A stretch of DNA of 25,944 nucleotides from VFMC01 sp040380855 (GTDB lineage Bacteria; Actinomycetota; Acidimicrobiia; Acidimicrobiales; Ilumatobacteraceae), in contig JBEIIG010000055.1 of NCBI GenBank assembly GCA_040380855.1, forward strand, positions 1 to 25,944. Direction: 5' to 3'. This document shows, piece after piece, positions 1 through 6,252 of the stretch. Positions within the stretch are counted from its first letter, which is position 1, and every line of letters starts with the position of its first letter. The position numbers and the translations under genes are program-made. The notes beneath the pieces were generated by a model. It saw only the letters and a list, made by a program, of their open reading frames with translations. It searched no databases and had not been told where the DNA came from.

Positions 1-915
1 CAGTGGTGGGGCATCCTCCGGATCAGCCCGGTGCTCGGCGACCGGGTCGACGAGGTACTCGCCGCGGTCACTCTGGCCACGCCGCCGAGCGGCCCGTCGA
101 CACCCGACGCCGGTGACACCATCGGCACCAGTGTGCCGCCGGTCGACCAGGCGTCCGGCAAGCCCGCCGATGCGCCGTCGTATGTGCTCGACGACCCGGC
201 GTTCAGCGTGGAGACGAAAGACGGGGTGCTCGACCTGGGAGCCGGCACCATGCCTCGCAGTGCCGCCTGGACGGTCGACCAGACCGACGTCGGCGCTCCG
301 CTGGGCTACGTGTTCGCCACGGCCTTCGACTGGGGCGGCATGCCGTACCAGGCCGACGGGGTGACCTACCGCGACGTCTCGCGCAACGGGGTGGAGGCGG
401 TGCTCTACACCGGAGCCGACGTCGCCAACGATCCGGCTGCCGATCCGAAGGTCTACCTCCCGCAGGCCGATGGTGTGGTGTGGGTGTTCGAGGGCGCGAA
501 CCTCGTGGCCGCGGGCGCCGACCCCAACGCGGCGCTCGTCGACCTGGCCTTCGCGCTGAGCAACGATGCCTTCGCCTCGGGCTCCGAACCCGCGGCGCTC
601 GACGGTGTGACGCAGTTCGGCAACGGCAGCCTCCCCTCCCGTGAGTACGACCACACGTACTCCACGGCGGCCGGGGGCACCGTCAAGGTCACCGTCCACG
701 AGGGCTTCGCCCCCGGAGCACTGCGTGACGCCAGCGACATCACGTCCACCACCGTGCTCGACCGGCCGGCGCTGGTGGGCACACTCGCCGACGGCAGCAG
801 GCTGGTGGTGTGGCAGGCGGCCGACGGCAGCCGCTGGTGGGCGAGCCTCACGTTCTCCGCAGGATCCGACCCCGCGCTGGTCGACCAGGCGATCGCCGCC
901 CTGAAGCCGGCCTGA
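1..915 (+). CDS. Hypothetical protein, 5'-truncated by the window edge
   Basis: The frame is open from the first base (Gln-Trp-Trp-Gly...) to a TGA at 913-915, so this is the C-terminal 304 residues of a longer protein. An internal GTG at 31 could be a start but nothing favours it, and coding character continues upstream of it. The visible part has a Pro/Thr/Ser-rich stretch near residues 25-60, like a linker after a membrane segment or lipoprotein anchor, then an acidic, Ala/Gly/Asp-rich, probably beta-rich globular region. No catalytic motif or family is recognised. A membrane-anchored or exported protein is possible, but the N-terminus that would decide this lies outside the window. It converges with ccr, only 20 bp away. 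Confidence 0.7.
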   Translation, partial: QWWGILRISPVLGDRVDEVLAAVTLATPPSGPSTPDAGDTIGTSVPPVDQASGKPADAPSYVLDDPAFSVETKDGVLDLGAGTMPRSAAWTVDQTDVGAPLGYVFATAFDWGGMPYQADGVTYRDVSRNGVEAVLYTGADVANDPAADPKVYLPQADGVVWVFEGANLVAAGADPNAALVDLAFALSNDAFASGSEPAALDGVTQFGNGSLPSREYDHTYSTAAGGTVKVTVHEGFAPGALRDASDITSTTVLDRPALVGTLADGSRLVVWQAADGSRWWASLTFSAGSDPALVDQAIAALKPA

Positions 916-938
916 CCCCGAGGACTCGGGTGGGGTCA
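913..938. terminator. Convergent hairpin spanning both stop codons
   Basis: TGACCCC (913-919) and GGGGTCA (932-938) form a 7-bp inverted repeat, with CCGAG/CTCGG as a further inner pairing. The left arm contains the TGA of the upstream gene and the right arm the complement of the ccr TGA. There is no T-tract, so intrinsic termination is uncertain. Confidence 0.45.
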
Positions 939-2264
939 GCGGCGGAACAGGTGGAGCTTGTCGCCCACCTTGGCCCGCAGCTCGGGGTCGGTGACGCCCT
1001 GGCCGGCCTCGGGCGCCAGGCACAGCACGCCGATCTTGCCCTCGTGCATGTTGTGGTGCATCTGGTACGCGGCCTCGCCGGTCTGCTCGAGGTCGAACAC
1101 CTGGCTCATCACGGGGTGGATCATCCCCTTGGCGATCAGCCGGTTGGCCTCGTACGACTCCTTGTAGTTGGCGAAGTGGCTACCGACCAGCTTCTTCAGG
1201 CGCATCCAGAAGTAGCGGTTGTCGAACTCCATCATGAATCCGCTCGTGGCGGCACACGTGACGACGGTGCCGCCCTTCTTCGTCACGTACATCGACGCAC
1301 CGAACGTGCTGCGGCCCGGGTGCTCGAACACGATGTCGGGGTCTTCACCGCACAGGTCGCGGATGTCCTTGCCCAGACGGCGCCACTCGCTCTCGTCGTG
1401 GGTGTGCTCGTCCTTCCAGAACTGATAGCCCGCCGCAGCGCGATCGATGATGTGCTCGACGCCCATCTTGCGCAGGATGTCGGCCTTGTCGGCGCTGCTG
1501 ACCACGCACACCGGGATGCCGCCGCCGTTCAGCACGTACTGCGTGGCGTAGGCACCGATACCGCCGGTGGCGCCCCAGATGAGCACCACGTCGCCCTGCT
1601 TCATGGCCGCACCGTTCTTCGACACGAGCATGCGGTAGCTGGTGCTGTTGCACAGCGCGTTCACCGCGGCCTCTTCCCACGTGAGGTGGGCCGGCTTGGG
1701 CATCAACTGGTTGGCCTTCACCACGCTGAGGTCGGCCAGGCCACCGAAGTTGGTCTCGTAGCCCCAGATGCGCTGGTTGTTGCCCATCATCGAGTCGTCG
1801 TGCGACGACGGGTCCTGGTCGTCGAGGTGGTTGCAGTGCACCGTCACCCGGTCGCCCGGCTTCCAGGCCCGCACGGCCGACCCCACCCGCAGCACCACGC
1901 CCGAGGCGTCGCTGCCGATCACCTGATAGGGCTGGTCGTGGCGGCGGGCCCACTCGCTCTCGCGGGCCAGGCGCGCCATCGGGCCGAAGGTGCTGACCGG
2001 CTCGAACAGGCTGCTCCACACGGTGTTGAAGTTGAGGCTGCTGGCCATGACCGCGAGATACACCTCGTCGGGCGCCAACTCGGGTGTGGGCACCTCGCCG
2101 ATGTGCACGCTCCGGCGTGGATCCTTCTGCTTCGACGGGACCCCTGCCCACATCTCCTGCTCGCTCTTCAGCACATGGGCGGCGCGGTACTGCTGGGGAA
2201 CGGGCAGAGCGGCGATGTCGGCACCGCTGGCACCCTGCTGGATGGCCTCGAGGATCTGCTGCAT
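936..2264 (-). CDS. ccr: Crotonyl-CoA carboxylase/reductase
   Basis: This 442-residue enzyme of the MDR superfamily would carboxylate and reduce crotonyl-CoA to ethylmalonyl-CoA with NADPH and CO2, the signature step of the ethylmalonyl-CoA pathway; it also supplies extender units in some actinobacteria. Near-full-length similarity to remembered actinobacterial Ccr sequences is clear: the N-terminal GroES-like part, a Rossmann motif around WGATGGIGAYATQ (230-242), and the FEHPGRSTFGAS and GSHFANY blocks. Aligning to Kitasatospora Ccr numbering, the CO2-pocket residues Asn81, Glu171 and His365 correspond to Asn80, Glu170 and His363, but Phe170 is Tyr169. The ATG at 2264 is preceded by TAACAT with a 6-nt gap and no Shine-Dalgarno, so a leaderless transcript is likely. 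The related acrylyl-CoA reductases are less likely given the length and block conservation. Confidence 0.93.
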   Translation of the reverse strand: MQQILEAIQQGASGADIAALPVPQQYRAAHVLKSEQEMWAGVPSKQKDPRRSVHIGEVPTPELAPDEVYLAVMASSLNFNTVWSSLFEPVSTFGPMARLARESEWARRHDQPYQVIGSDASGVVLRVGSAVRAWKPGDRVTVHCNHLDDQDPSSHDDSMMGNNQRIWGYETNFGGLADLSVVKANQLMPKPAHLTWEEAAVNALCNSTSYRMLVSKNGAAMKQGDVVLIWGATGGIGAYATQYVLNGGGIPVCVVSSADKADILRKMGVEHIIDRAAAGYQFWKDEHTHDESEWRRLGKDIRDLCGEDPDIVFEHPGRSTFGASMYVTKKGGTVVTCAATSGFMMEFDNRYFWMRLKKLVGSHFANYKESYEANRLIAKGMIHPVMSQVFDLEQTGEAAYQMHHNMHEGKIGVLCLAPEAGQGVTDPELRAKVGDKLHLFRR

Positions 2265-2270
2265 CGGGCG

Positions 2271-2276
2271 ATGTTA
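2271..2276 (-). promoter_or_regulatory. -10 box of ccr (leaderless)
   Basis: TAACAT on the minus strand lies 6 nt before the ATG, placing the transcription start at or next to the start codon. It overlaps the inverted repeat at 2274-2287. No convincing -35 box was found. Confidence 0.55.
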
Positions 2277-2287
2277 CCGAGCGGTAG
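2274..2287. promoter_or_regulatory. Operator-like palindrome TTACC-GAGC-GGTAG upstream of ccr
   Basis: TTACC (2274-2278) and GGTAG (2283-2287) flank a 4-nt spacer; the central TACCG-AG-CGGTA is a perfect inverted repeat. It overlaps the ccr -10 box, so a bound protein would block transcription. The same TTACC-N4-GGTA pattern occurs ahead of the thiolase gene at 4704-4717. The shape resembles TetR-family operators of acyl-CoA metabolism, which is inference. Confidence 0.5.
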
Positions 2288-2371
2288 GTGTTGCGGACCA
2301 AGCGACGACCGGCCCGTTCCGGCAGTCACGACACTGCGTGTCGGCGCGACCACCTCGCGAGGCAGGACCGC

Positions 2372-2377
2372 TAGCAT
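2372..2377 (+). promoter_or_regulatory. -10 box of the GH18 gene (leaderless)
   Basis: TAGCAT ends 6 nt before the GTG at 2384 and no Shine-Dalgarno is present, so transcription probably begins at the start codon. Confidence 0.5.
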
Positions 2378-2383
2378 TTTCGT

Positions 2384-3757
2384 GTGCGCACGGCGAGGTC
2401 GACGATGTCGGCGAGGGTGACCATGGCCCTCGCCCTGCTGGCAACCGCGGTCGCCGTGCCGGGTGGCACCTCACCGTTCACCACCACCGATCCAGCGGCG
2501 GCGGCCACACCACTCCGATTCGTCTCGGGATGGATCCCGGTCTGGAACACCGCCGGCCTCGCTTCGTTGCAGGCCAACCAGGGCAACGAACTGGTGATGG
2601 TCGATCCGTCGCCGTTCAACTTCTCGGTCACCAGCTCGACCACCTTCGCCATGTCGGCCACCAACTCGACCAACTTCACCACCGTCGCCCGGGCGCTGCG
2701 AGCCAAGGGCCTGCCGGTCATCCCCGCGCTCACCGACGGCATGTCGGGCGCCAAGGAGGAAGGCCTGGCGATCATGCTGCGCGATGAGATGGACGTGCAC
2801 GTGCAGGCCATCGTCAACCGGGTGATGCAGGGGATCGACGGCATCGCGTTCGACGGCATCGACCTCGACTACGAAGGGTTCGCCTTCGACGACTCGGCAT
2901 CGAGCTGGGGCCGCACCAGCCCGGTGTGGACCGAGTTCGTGAAGCGCCTCGGCGCAGCCCTCGACGCGCAGGGCAAGTTGCTCTCGGTCACCGTGCCGGT
3001 GGGCGTGTCGCCATCCACGGGCTACTCGGTCTACAACTGGCGGGGCATCATCCCGTCGATCGACCGCCTCCGGCTGATGACCTACGACTACAGCTGGAGT
3101 TCGCCCGGCCCGGTGTCGCCCGAGAACTGGGTGAAGACCACGATCGACTACGTGAAGGGTCTGGTGCTCGAACTGGGTCGCGACCCGAAGATGGTGCAGA
3201 TCGGTGTGCCCACCTACGGCCGCAACTGGGCGACGGTGGTGTCGGGCACGTGCCCCGCCAGCGTGCTGCAACGCAGCGACCCCACCATGCGCACTGCGCA
3301 GTCCCTGGCGGCCAGCAAGGCAGCCACCCCCACCCGCCACAGTTCGGGCGAGATGACCTTCACCTACGACGAGCAGTTCACCTCCACCGGCACCCGGTTG
3401 GGCGCGGTGGCGGCACCGGCCGGCACCCAGGCGGTCAGCGCGCAGCGCGGGCAGACCGTCGCTGTGGGGGCAGACGCAGCGACGGCATCGACACCGCTCG
3501 CCGCACCCGCCGCCGCACGGATGGTCCCCTCGTTCGCCGCACCCATCGATTCCGGCGGGCTGACCCGGGCCAAGCGGCTGGGCATGTGCACCGTCAGGCG
3601 CACCGTGTTCTACGCCGACGAGACCACGGTGACCAAGCGTGCCCGGATGGCGCTCGACGCCGGGCTCGGTGGCATCGCCATCTGGGCCTACGGCTACGAG
3701 AGCACCGCGCTGTGGCCGATGCTGCGAGCCGTCGGCGACGAGTACGGCACGCCCTGA
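2384..3757 (+). CDS. Secreted glycoside hydrolase family 18-like protein
   Basis: This 457-residue exported protein probably acts on N-acetylglucosamine polymers (chitin-like or peptidoglycan-derived glycans) outside the membrane. A signal peptide is visible: basic start, hydrophobic residues 13-26, then an Ala-rich cleavage zone near 38-42. The GH18 signature D-G-I-D-L-D-Y-E sits at 157-164, with Glu164 as the expected acid/base; MTYDYSW (232-238) and the closing GGIAIWAYGYE (429-439) match YaaH/chitinase-type barrels. An Ala/Pro/Thr-rich low-complexity stretch at about 338-395 interrupts the barrel before the block at 401-412. The GTG at 2384 was chosen because of the -10 box directly before it; ATG codons at residues 8 and 14 would shorten the signal peptide. 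Spore-coat YaaH-type lyase or chitinase remain equally possible substrate classes. No carbohydrate-binding or LysM module is seen. Confidence 0.82.
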   Translation: MRTARSTMSARVTMALALLATAVAVPGGTSPFTTTDPAAAATPLRFVSGWIPVWNTAGLASLQANQGNELVMVDPSPFNFSVTSSTTFAMSATNSTNFTTVARALRAKGLPVIPALTDGMSGAKEEGLAIMLRDEMDVHVQAIVNRVMQGIDGIAFDGIDLDYEGFAFDDSASSWGRTSPVWTEFVKRLGAALDAQGKLLSVTVPVGVSPSTGYSVYNWRGIIPSIDRLRLMTYDYSWSSPGPVSPENWVKTTIDYVKGLVLELGRDPKMVQIGVPTYGRNWATVVSGTCPASVLQRSDPTMRTAQSLAASKAATPTRHSSGEMTFTYDEQFTSTGTRLGAVAAPAGTQAVSAQRGQTVAVGADAATASTPLAAPAAARMVPSFAAPIDSGGLTRAKRLGMCTVRRTVFYADETTVTKRARMALDAGLGGIAIWAYGYESTALWPMLRAVGDEYGTP

Positions 3758-3795
3758 CCCCGGCCGACGACGCGATCGACCGCGCCACCAGCCAG

Positions 3796-3801
3796 TAGCG
3801 T
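3796..3801 (+). promoter_or_regulatory. -10 box of the PhyH-family gene (leaderless)
   Basis: TAGCGT lies 7 nt before the ATG at 3809, with no Shine-Dalgarno between. Confidence 0.45.
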
Positions 3802-3808
3802 TCGGGGC

Positions 3809-4657
3809 ATGACGTCCGCCGATGCACCCCGCACCGACCCCGGCGCCGCACGCCGGACAGGTAACCGCTACGAGGTGAGCCAGGAGGAGAAAGAGGCGTT
3901 CCTCCGCGACGGCTACGTGCACCTGCGCGGGGTGATGAGCCCGGCCGAGATGGACGAGATCGAAGCCGTCTACGACCGCTTCCTGCGTGGTGAGATCGCC
4001 GTCGAGGGCAAGGACTTCAACGACATGACCACCGGCGAGCACGGCACCGATCCGTCGGGCTACGCGGTGGTGAACGTGATGCTGCCCCGTCGCTACCACC
4101 CTGCATGGCAGGGCAACGTGTTCGAGCAGCGCGCCGCGTCGATCGCCGAGCAGCTGTGCGGTGAGGGCATGACCATCGACTTCGACCAGTTGCTCGCCAA
4201 GTCGCCCGGACGCGCCGACGCCGTGTTCCACTGGCACCAGGACCAGGCCTACTGGATCGACACCGACGACCGGCGCACCGCCACCTGCTGGTTGGCCGTC
4301 GACGACTCGACCATCGACAACGGCTGCATGCAGTTCCTGCCCGGTTCACACCGCGAACCGGTGCGGCCACACCGGCCGCTCCACGGCGACCGGTCGGCCA
4401 GCCACACCCTGGTCACCGACCTCCGGCCCGACGACGTGATGCGACCGGTCGAGATCAGCCGGGGCGACATCACCGTCCACAACGAAGGCGTACTGCACGG
4501 CTCGGGCGGCAACACCTCGACCCACAGCTATCGCCGCGCCTACATCGTGGCCCTGCGCAGCGAGTCGACCGTCGCCGAGGAACGCCGCCGTGGCTTCACC
4601 CACAGCCACAACGATGCCGGCGAGGTGCTCGACAGCGTCGACGGCCTCCAGGCCTGA
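3809..4657 (+). CDS. Phytanoyl-CoA dioxygenase (PhyH) family protein
   Basis: This 282-residue protein is a probable Fe(II)/2-oxoglutarate-dependent oxygenase in the cytosol. Sequence support: an N-terminal helix pair with FLRDGYVHLRGVMS (31-44), typical of PhyH proteins; the iron motif H-x-D in FHWHQDQAYW (His143, Asp145); the distal His230 in VLHGSGGN; and Arg242/Arg243 following, expected to bind 2-oxoglutarate. The jelly-roll strand CWLAVDDSTIDNGCMQFLPGSH (160-181) is also characteristic. The substrate cannot be read from sequence; the family hydroxylates acyl-CoAs, ectoine and many secondary metabolites. It stands alone, 51 bp after the GH18 gene and 111 bp before the thiolase, and has its own -10 box, so co-function with either neighbour is not implied. 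Confidence 0.85.
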   Translation: MTSADAPRTDPGAARRTGNRYEVSQEEKEAFLRDGYVHLRGVMSPAEMDEIEAVYDRFLRGEIAVEGKDFNDMTTGEHGTDPSGYAVVNVMLPRRYHPAWQGNVFEQRAASIAEQLCGEGMTIDFDQLLAKSPGRADAVFHWHQDQAYWIDTDDRRTATCWLAVDDSTIDNGCMQFLPGSHREPVRPHRPLHGDRSASHTLVTDLRPDDVMRPVEISRGDITVHNEGVLHGSGGNTSTHSYRRAYIVALRSESTVAEERRRGFTHSHNDAGEVLDSVDGLQA

Positions 4658-4703
4658 CCTCCCGCTCGCCACCGGGCGCATCGCAGCATCGGGCCGATCG
4701 GCA

Positions 4704-4717
4704 TTACCCACTGGTAA
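4704..4717. promoter_or_regulatory. Operator-like palindrome TTACC-CACT-GGTAA upstream of thiolase
   Basis: A perfect 5-bp inverted repeat with a 4-nt spacer, 11 nt upstream of the TACGCT hexamer at 4729-4734. It has the same arm sequence and spacing as the palindrome overlapping the ccr promoter. Confidence 0.5.
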
Positions 4718-4728
4718 CCCGCGACGCG

Positions 4729-4734
4729 TACGCT
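4729..4734 (+). promoter_or_regulatory. -10 box of the thiolase gene
   Basis: TACGCT lies 34 nt before the ATG. Here a leader of about 28 nt is expected, carrying a strong Shine-Dalgarno GAGGAGG at 4754-4760, 8 nt before the ATG at 4769. Confidence 0.45.
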
Positions 4735-4768
4735 GCTGGGCAACGCGAGTCGCGAGGAGGACATCGTC

Positions 4769-5950
4769 ATGGCAGGTTCGTACATCGTCGCCGGAGCCCG
4801 CACCCCGATCGGCAAGATGAGCGGCGCACTCGCCGCCTTCAGCGCCGCCGATCTCGGTGGCTTCGCCATCAAGGCCGCGCTCGAGCGCGCCGGCGTCGCT
4901 CCCGACGAGGTGGAGCACGTGCTGATGGGTCAGGTGCTGATGGCCGGCCAGGGCCAGGTGCCCTCGCGTCAGGCCGCAGTGAAGGCGGGTATCCCGATGA
5001 GCGTGCCCAGCGTGAACATCAACAAGGTGTGCCTCTCGGGTCTCAACACGATCTACCTGGCCGATCAGATGATCGCCGCAGGCGAGGCCGACATCGTGAT
5101 CGCCGGCGGGATGGAGAGCATGACGAATGCTCCGTACCTCGCGCCCGGCGCCCGTGGTGGCTTCCGCTACGGCAACACCGAACTGGCCGACGCGATCATC
5201 AAAGACGGCCTGTGGTGCGCGTTCGACGCCTGCCTGATGGGCCTCGGCACCGAGCGCTACTCGGCCGGCGGTATCACCCGCGAACAGCAGGACGATCTGG
5301 CCATGAAGAGCAACGAGCGGGCGGCGAACGCCATCAAGGAGGGTCGCCTGGCCGATGAGATCGTGCCGGTGAGCATCCCGCAGCGCAAGGGCGAACCCAT
5401 CCTGGTCGAGACCGACGAAGGCGTGCGCCCCGGCACCACGATGGAATCGCTCGCCGGCCTGAAGCCTGCGTTCGACAAGGACGGCACGATCACCGCCGCC
5501 AACGCGTCGCAGATCAGCGACGGTGGTTCGGCCGTGGTGATGATGAGCGAGCGCGCAGTCGCCGCCCGCGGCATCACCCCGCTCGGCCAGGTGGTGAGCT
5601 ACGGCATGGTGGCCGGGCCCGACAGTGCCTCGCTGTTGCAGCAGCCCAGCCGGGCGATCATGAAGGCCCTCGCCCGGGCCGGCAAGACCGTGGCCGACGT
5701 CGACCTGTTCGAGATCAACGAGGCGTTCGCCGCGGTGGGCGTCGCGTCGATGGCCGACCTCGGGATCAGCGACGAGATCGTGAACGTGAACGGCGGCGCC
5801 ATCGCCCTCGGCCACCCGATCGGGATGAGCGGCAACCGCCTGGCCCTCACCCTGCTGCACGAACTGCGCCGCCGCGGCGGCGGCCTCGGCGCCGCCGCGC
5901 TGTGCGGTGGTGGCGGCCAGGGCGACGCCCTCGTCGTGCGCACCGTCTGA
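4769..5950 (+). CDS. Acetyl-CoA C-acetyltransferase (thiolase)
   Basis: This 393-residue thiolase, of usual family length, would condense two acetyl-CoA to acetoacetyl-CoA or run the reverse thiolysis. The catalytic triad is complete: nucleophilic Cys88 in NKVCLSGL, His349 in GGAIALGHPIG, and Cys379 in ALCGGGGQGDA; NEAF at 317-320 is the usual oxyanion-hole block. The start ATG is well placed 8 nt after a GAGGAGG ribosome site, one of the few strong ones in the window. With ccr less than 3 kb away and a matching operator in front of both, a biosynthetic role feeding the ethylmalonyl-CoA pathway (or polyhydroxybutyrate) is plausible. Longer-chain 3-ketoacyl-CoA thiolase activity cannot be excluded from sequence alone. 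Confidence 0.92.
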   Translation: MAGSYIVAGARTPIGKMSGALAAFSAADLGGFAIKAALERAGVAPDEVEHVLMGQVLMAGQGQVPSRQAAVKAGIPMSVPSVNINKVCLSGLNTIYLADQMIAAGEADIVIAGGMESMTNAPYLAPGARGGFRYGNTELADAIIKDGLWCAFDACLMGLGTERYSAGGITREQQDDLAMKSNERAANAIKEGRLADEIVPVSIPQRKGEPILVETDEGVRPGTTMESLAGLKPAFDKDGTITAANASQISDGGSAVVMMSERAVAARGITPLGQVVSYGMVAGPDSASLLQQPSRAIMKALARAGKTVADVDLFEINEAFAAVGVASMADLGISDEIVNVNGGAIALGHPIGMSGNRLALTLLHELRRRGGGLGAAALCGGGGQGDALVVRTV

Positions 5951-5965
5951 GAGAACGGCACGAAA

Positions 5966-5979
5966 TCACACCGATGTGA
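5966..5979. promoter_or_regulatory. Inverted repeat TCACA-CCGA-TGTGA upstream of the moxR promoter
   Basis: A perfect 5-bp inverted repeat with a 4-nt spacer ends two bases before the TTGACA at 5981-5986. Its right half (ATGTGAC, 5974-5980) is mirrored by GTCACAT at 6014-6020 on the far side of the promoter. It is likely a regulator site; the half-site resembles CRP/FNR-type sequence but in inverted order. Confidence 0.45.
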
Positions 5980-5980
5980 C

Positions 5981-6009
5981 TTGACATGTTGTCGTCATAT
6001 TCGTAACAT
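5981..6009 (+). promoter_or_regulatory. Near-consensus sigma-70-type promoter, TTGACA-N17-TAACAT
   Basis: TTGACA at 5981-5986 and TAACAT at 6004-6009 are separated by exactly 17 nt, in an AT-rich island within very GC-rich DNA. Transcription should begin near 6015-6017. CATGTT (5985-5990) and AACATG (6005-6010) form an inverted repeat overlapping both boxes. The next gene downstream is moxR, giving a leader of about 235 nt. Confidence 0.7.
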
Positions 6010-6020
6010 GACCGTCACAT

Positions 6021-6252
6021 AGTCGTTGGGCCCCTTCCCGGAGGCCGAACGTCGACAGAGTCGGGGTACCGCCTCTGGAGCTGGCCCGTCCGCCCGCTAC
6101 CAGGTCCAGGTGCGGTACCCCGGTTCGCGTCCGGGCCGAGGGGTGACCAGATCGCCCAGCGTCGTGCCTGGCGGCACGCGTCCGGGACGATCAGACGGAG
6201 TCGGCACCCTCGGCGTGCCGCACCCCCGGATCGACGACTGGACGACGCCGCG
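6021..6252 (+). ncRNA. Structured leader or small RNA of unknown class ahead of moxR
   Basis: No gene is supported in this part of the 302-bp gap. The dominant element is a long hairpin: arms 6058-6084 and 6100-6126 pair nearly throughout, including a perfect 10-bp core GGGGTACCGC/GCGGTACCCC (6063-6072 with 6112-6121) and CTGGAGCTGG/CCAGGTCCAG with one mismatch, closed by a 15-nt loop. Downstream are smaller stems such as GTGCC-tggc-GGCAC and CGGCAC-cctcggc-GTGCCG. It does not show the c-di-AMP riboswitch, SRP, RNase P or tmRNA signatures I know. No T-tract terminator separates it from moxR, so a regulatory 5' leader is more likely than a free RNA. Confidence 0.4.

Noticed and set aside
2471..4237. 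A 588-residue minus-strand frame across the GH18 and PhyH genes
   Set aside because: It covers two well-supported plus-strand genes and their intergenic gap, and its translation is low-complexity and motif-free.
6119..6135. T-arm-like stem-loop (CCCGG, TTCGCGT, CCGGG) suggesting a tRNA
   Set aside because: The loop lacks the conserved adenine of TTCRANY, and no acceptor, D or anticodon arms fit around it.
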